The position numbers were made by a program, and so were the translations under genes. From the NCBI GenBank assembly GCA_014904845.1, contig MU119589.1, positions 9,565 to 32,541 on the forward strand: 22,977 nt of DNA, read 5' to 3'. Under the pieces are notes generated by a model. The model saw only the letters and a list, made by a program, of their open reading frames with translations, made no database searches and was not told the DNA's origin. Numbering within the stretch: the stretch's first letter is position 1; each line of letters opens with the position of its first letter. Below are positions 20,147-22,977 of the stretch, in pieces. Source of the stretch: Acephala macrosclerotiorum (taxonomy: Eukaryota > Ascomycota > Leotiomycetes > Helotiales > Mollisiaceae).

Positions 20147-22070
20147 TAAATTTCTACTTAAAAGAAATTAATTTACAAAAAGAAATAAATTTTTTAAATA
20201 GTATATTTTTTGTAAGAAAATACTTAAAATAATTAATATATTTTCGAAAAAACGAAAATTTACAAGAATTCTTTTGTAGAAACGTATTAAAAATATTGAG
20301 ATTATTAAAAACTTAAAAAAAATAATATAAAAACGATTTCAAATTTATATTTACTTTTCAAATTTACGTTTATTACGTAGAATAATAACGTTTACGAAAA
20401 ACGAATAAAAAAACGCGAAAACAATTTTAAACTTATATTAATTTATTTGAATTTATATTAAAAACGAATTTTTAAAAGAAATTTTACGTTTTTATTTATT
20501 ATTTGATTGAAAACGTATAAATATTAATAATAATATTTATTTAAACTCGAATTAAAACTTTTAATTTTTTTATTATTTATTATATAATTATTTTTTAAAA
20601 TAATAAATTTATTTAAAATCAAATTTTTTTACGATAAAAACAAATAAAAAAAAAATTCGATTTTATAAACGATAAAATTCTCAATAAAACAATATTAAAT
20701 AAATATATTTTTTATTATTTTAAAATATATAAAAAAAAAAAAATACTTTAATCGCAATCTATAAAAATACTTTTAAAAGAATTTTAAAAATTGCTCGCAA
20801 AAAATTTTACGTTTAATATACAAAAATTTTATACGCTGTTTATAAGATTTTTTATATATTTACAAAATTTGAATATCGAAAAATAAAAAGTTTATTACTA
20901 ATAATTTGAAAAAAGTTTTTTAATAAAAAATTTTTTATAAATAAATACAAATAGAAATCGTTAATTAATTAAAAAATAAATTTTTTTTTTTTCAATAAAA
21001 TCGATTAATTCAATTAATAAATCAAAGTATTTTAATATTAATATTCAATAATTAAAATATAATTATTTTTACGATTTCAATTATTAATACGAATTTTTTT
21101 ACTACGAATACGATTACTTCTACGAATACTTTTTATATTTCTTTTATTATAATTTTTTTTACAAATACGAATTTGTTTAATATAATACAAAATATTCAAT
21201 ATATTTACTAATAATTTTTTTAATAGTAATCGAATCAATATAATAATTTACAAAGTATTTTTATTAAATTATTTATAGATTTAATAAAAATTTATATTAA
21301 TAATAAGAAATATAATAAAGAATTATACGATATTTTTAATCGCAAATTATCGATTTTTTATAATTATTATAATAAAATCAAATTATTTCAAAATTAATAC
21401 AATAAAACATTTTTTATTAATTTTATAAAACGTGTAAATACGTTTTATTTCGATAAATTTTTAAAAAAAAATTTCGATTTTATTACACTAATAATAATAA
21501 TAAAATTTTATTTCAAAATTAAAAAAAATTATTAATTATATATATTTTTATAAAAAAAAACAATTCTAATAAAAATTATTACGATTAATTTAATAAAAAT
21601 TAAATTGAAATATTTATAAATATTTTTCAATCAATTTTAAAAAATTTAATTAAATTTATTATTAAAATATTAAACGAAATATAATTTGTAAAATCAAATT
21701 ATTAATATTTATTGAAATATTAAAAAGTGTAATTTTATTTTTTATAAATTCGTTAGTATTTTTAAAAGCGTTTACATTGAATTGCGATCAGTAGTAAGTA
21801 TTGCGACGCGATCACGTGAAATATAATAGTATAGTTTAGATTTTATTTTTTAAAATTAAAAAAAAACGAATTCAATTAAAATTAAATCGATTGTATTTAT
21901 AGAAAACGAAACAAAAAACGCGATCGAATACAAAATCGAAAATATCGAAATCGAAGAAATTTTCAAAGTAAATATCGTAGAAATTATAAATTTTAAAGAG
22001 AATTATATTAAAAGAAATACTATATTTGTAGTAAATCGAAATACTAATCAATAAAACATACAATAAAAAA
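20140..22070 (+). pseudogene. gag-like remnant with zinc-knuckle relic
   Basis: Frame from 20140 reads EQLNFYLKEINLQKEI and continues with one stop to about 20314. Around 21302-21390 another frame reads YNKELYDIFNRKLSIFY, and at about 21785 the same frame reads RSVVSIATRSREI, both typical of a fungal retrotransposon gag family. A basic stretch (NRKYRNRRNFQSKYRRNY) lies near 21940-22000. At 22018-22059 the codons fit a metal-binding knuckle with spacing C-x2-C-x4-C-x4-H; its first and third cysteine codons are now TAC and a tryptophan codon is TAA, all G-to-A changes. Frame changes and many stops make it non-functional. Confidence 0.6.
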
Positions 22071-22399
22071 GCGATAATAAATATATATAAAGTTTTAATA
22101 ATAAATTTAATATATAGTAAATCGAAATATTATAATAATTTATTATTAAAATTTTTTCACTAAAATCGAAAGAATAAAAAGTTTATCAAAAAATAATCAA
22201 ATAGTAAAAATTGATCAATTATTAATAAATATAAAAATAGAAAACGAAAATAAAAATTATTTTATCGAGTTTAAAAAAATCGATAATACGTAAATAATAA
22301 TTATTTTAAATAATCAATTTATTTATTATATTATTACGAAAAAAAATATATTTAATATTTTATTATTACAATTTAAATTATTTGAATCAAATTAATATT

Positions 22400-22740
22400 T
22401 ATTTTTTATTTTTGAAAATCGATATTTTTTAAAAGTTTTTTAAAAGATTATATTAAATAATAAAATTGTCGAAATATTAATTATTAATTAATCGCAATTT
22501 ATAGTACTATGAAAACTTGATATTAGCGTTTAATTGAATATATTTACGATTAAAACTTATAAAATTCGCTTTAATAAAAGTATTATTTTATTGTAAAAAA
22601 TTATTCGAATCGATATTTTATTAAATATTATTACTTTTTACGTTGTTTTTACAAATATTTTTTTTTTATTTTATATTTAAAATATAAATATTATAAATAT
22701 AAAATTCGATAATTTAAAAAATATTTTGATTTAAAAAAAA
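22400..22740 (+). pseudogene. Retropepsin-like remnant
   Basis: In the frame of the zinc-knuckle relic, codons at 22456-22467 (AAT AAT AAA ATT) fit a mutated D-S-G-A protease active-site motif. Further on, TYKIRF, ITFYVVFTN and KFDNLKNILI match the order of a protease-like domain in fungal retrotransposon polyproteins. At least five in-frame stops are present, all at codons expected from C-to-T in CAA/CAG or G-to-A in TGG. Confidence 0.5.
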
Positions 22741-22977
22741 TAAAATTATTTATAAATATTATTATATTAATTAAAAAAAATTTAATTTAAAATTATTTTA
22801 TTAATATAAAATTATATTAATTATATAAACGTTTTAATTATTTATTAGTACGACGTTTTATAACAATTTTTTAACGAGTTAATTATAATATAAATATTAA
22901 ATATATTTAGTATTTTATTAAATATTATTATTATTATTAAATGTATAAATAATTACTTAAAAAATTCAAATTTATTT

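Larger units (their letters stand above)
19904..22977 (+). mobile_element. LTR retrotransposon, RIP-inactivated, 5' portion
   Basis: It consists of a 5' LTR (19904-20129), a primer-binding-site position, a gag-like region and the beginning of a protease-like region; it is cut by the window edge, so no 3' LTR is seen. Recognisable protein signatures are interrupted by TAA and TGA codons that are explained by C-to-T in CAA/CAG or G-to-A in TGG. I judge it Copia-like from memory of related fungal elements; without integrase and reverse transcriptase in the window this is not certain. Confidence 0.7.

Noticed and set aside
21872..22063. 63-codon minus-strand ORF rich in Y, F, I
   Set aside because: It is antisense to the basic region and zinc-knuckle relic of gag; composition artefact.
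1..22977. CRISPR array, tRNA or rRNA gene, bacterial operon or mitochondrial origin
   Set aside because: No regularly spaced repeats with unique spacers, no cloverleaf or rRNA sequence was seen, and the HET gene plus RIP-type mutation argue for fungal nuclear DNA rather than AT-rich organelle DNA.

Overview
This is a nuclear window from a filamentous ascomycete (Pezizomycotina). Three things point there: a HET-domain (heterokaryon incompatibility) gene, long AT-rich tracts whose repeat copies differ almost only by C-to-T and G-to-A transitions (the mark of repeat-induced point mutation, RIP), and a decayed LTR retrotransposon. It looks like an accessory, transposon-dominated compartment. I cannot name the species.

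Layout. 1-2520: AT-rich decayed repeats. 2521-3572: a Myb/SANT-like gene relic on the minus strand, split by a 449-bp terminal-inverted-repeat element (2660-3108). 3567-4462: a second inverted-repeat element with an interior of only about 1% G+C. 4463-5285: ordinary-composition spacer without a recognised gene. 5286-7752: a HET-domain gene whose first ~140 codons are broken by two frame changes; the remaining 676 codons are open. 7753-8775: downstream region with a polyadenylation signal, a doubtful small ORF, a 12-bp tandem repeat and a small gene relic. 8776-9273: a foldback element with one intact arm and one mutated arm. 9274-17392: AT-rich copies of one repeat family (called R here), in both orientations, with a nested solo LTR at 10835 and an assembly gap at 10422. 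17393-18364: an almost unmutated copy of R. 18365-19903: mutated R sequence again. 19904 to the window end: the 5' LTR, gag and start of the protease region of a RIP-inactivated retrotransposon that runs off the window.

The most informative feature is the unmutated R copy among mutated relatives. It lets the mutation process be read base by base: cytosines before A, C and T are nearly all converted, while CpG is mostly kept. In the AT tracts almost every remaining G or C lies in a CpG. I found no operon-like system or gene cluster; the only largely intact coding sequence is the HET gene.
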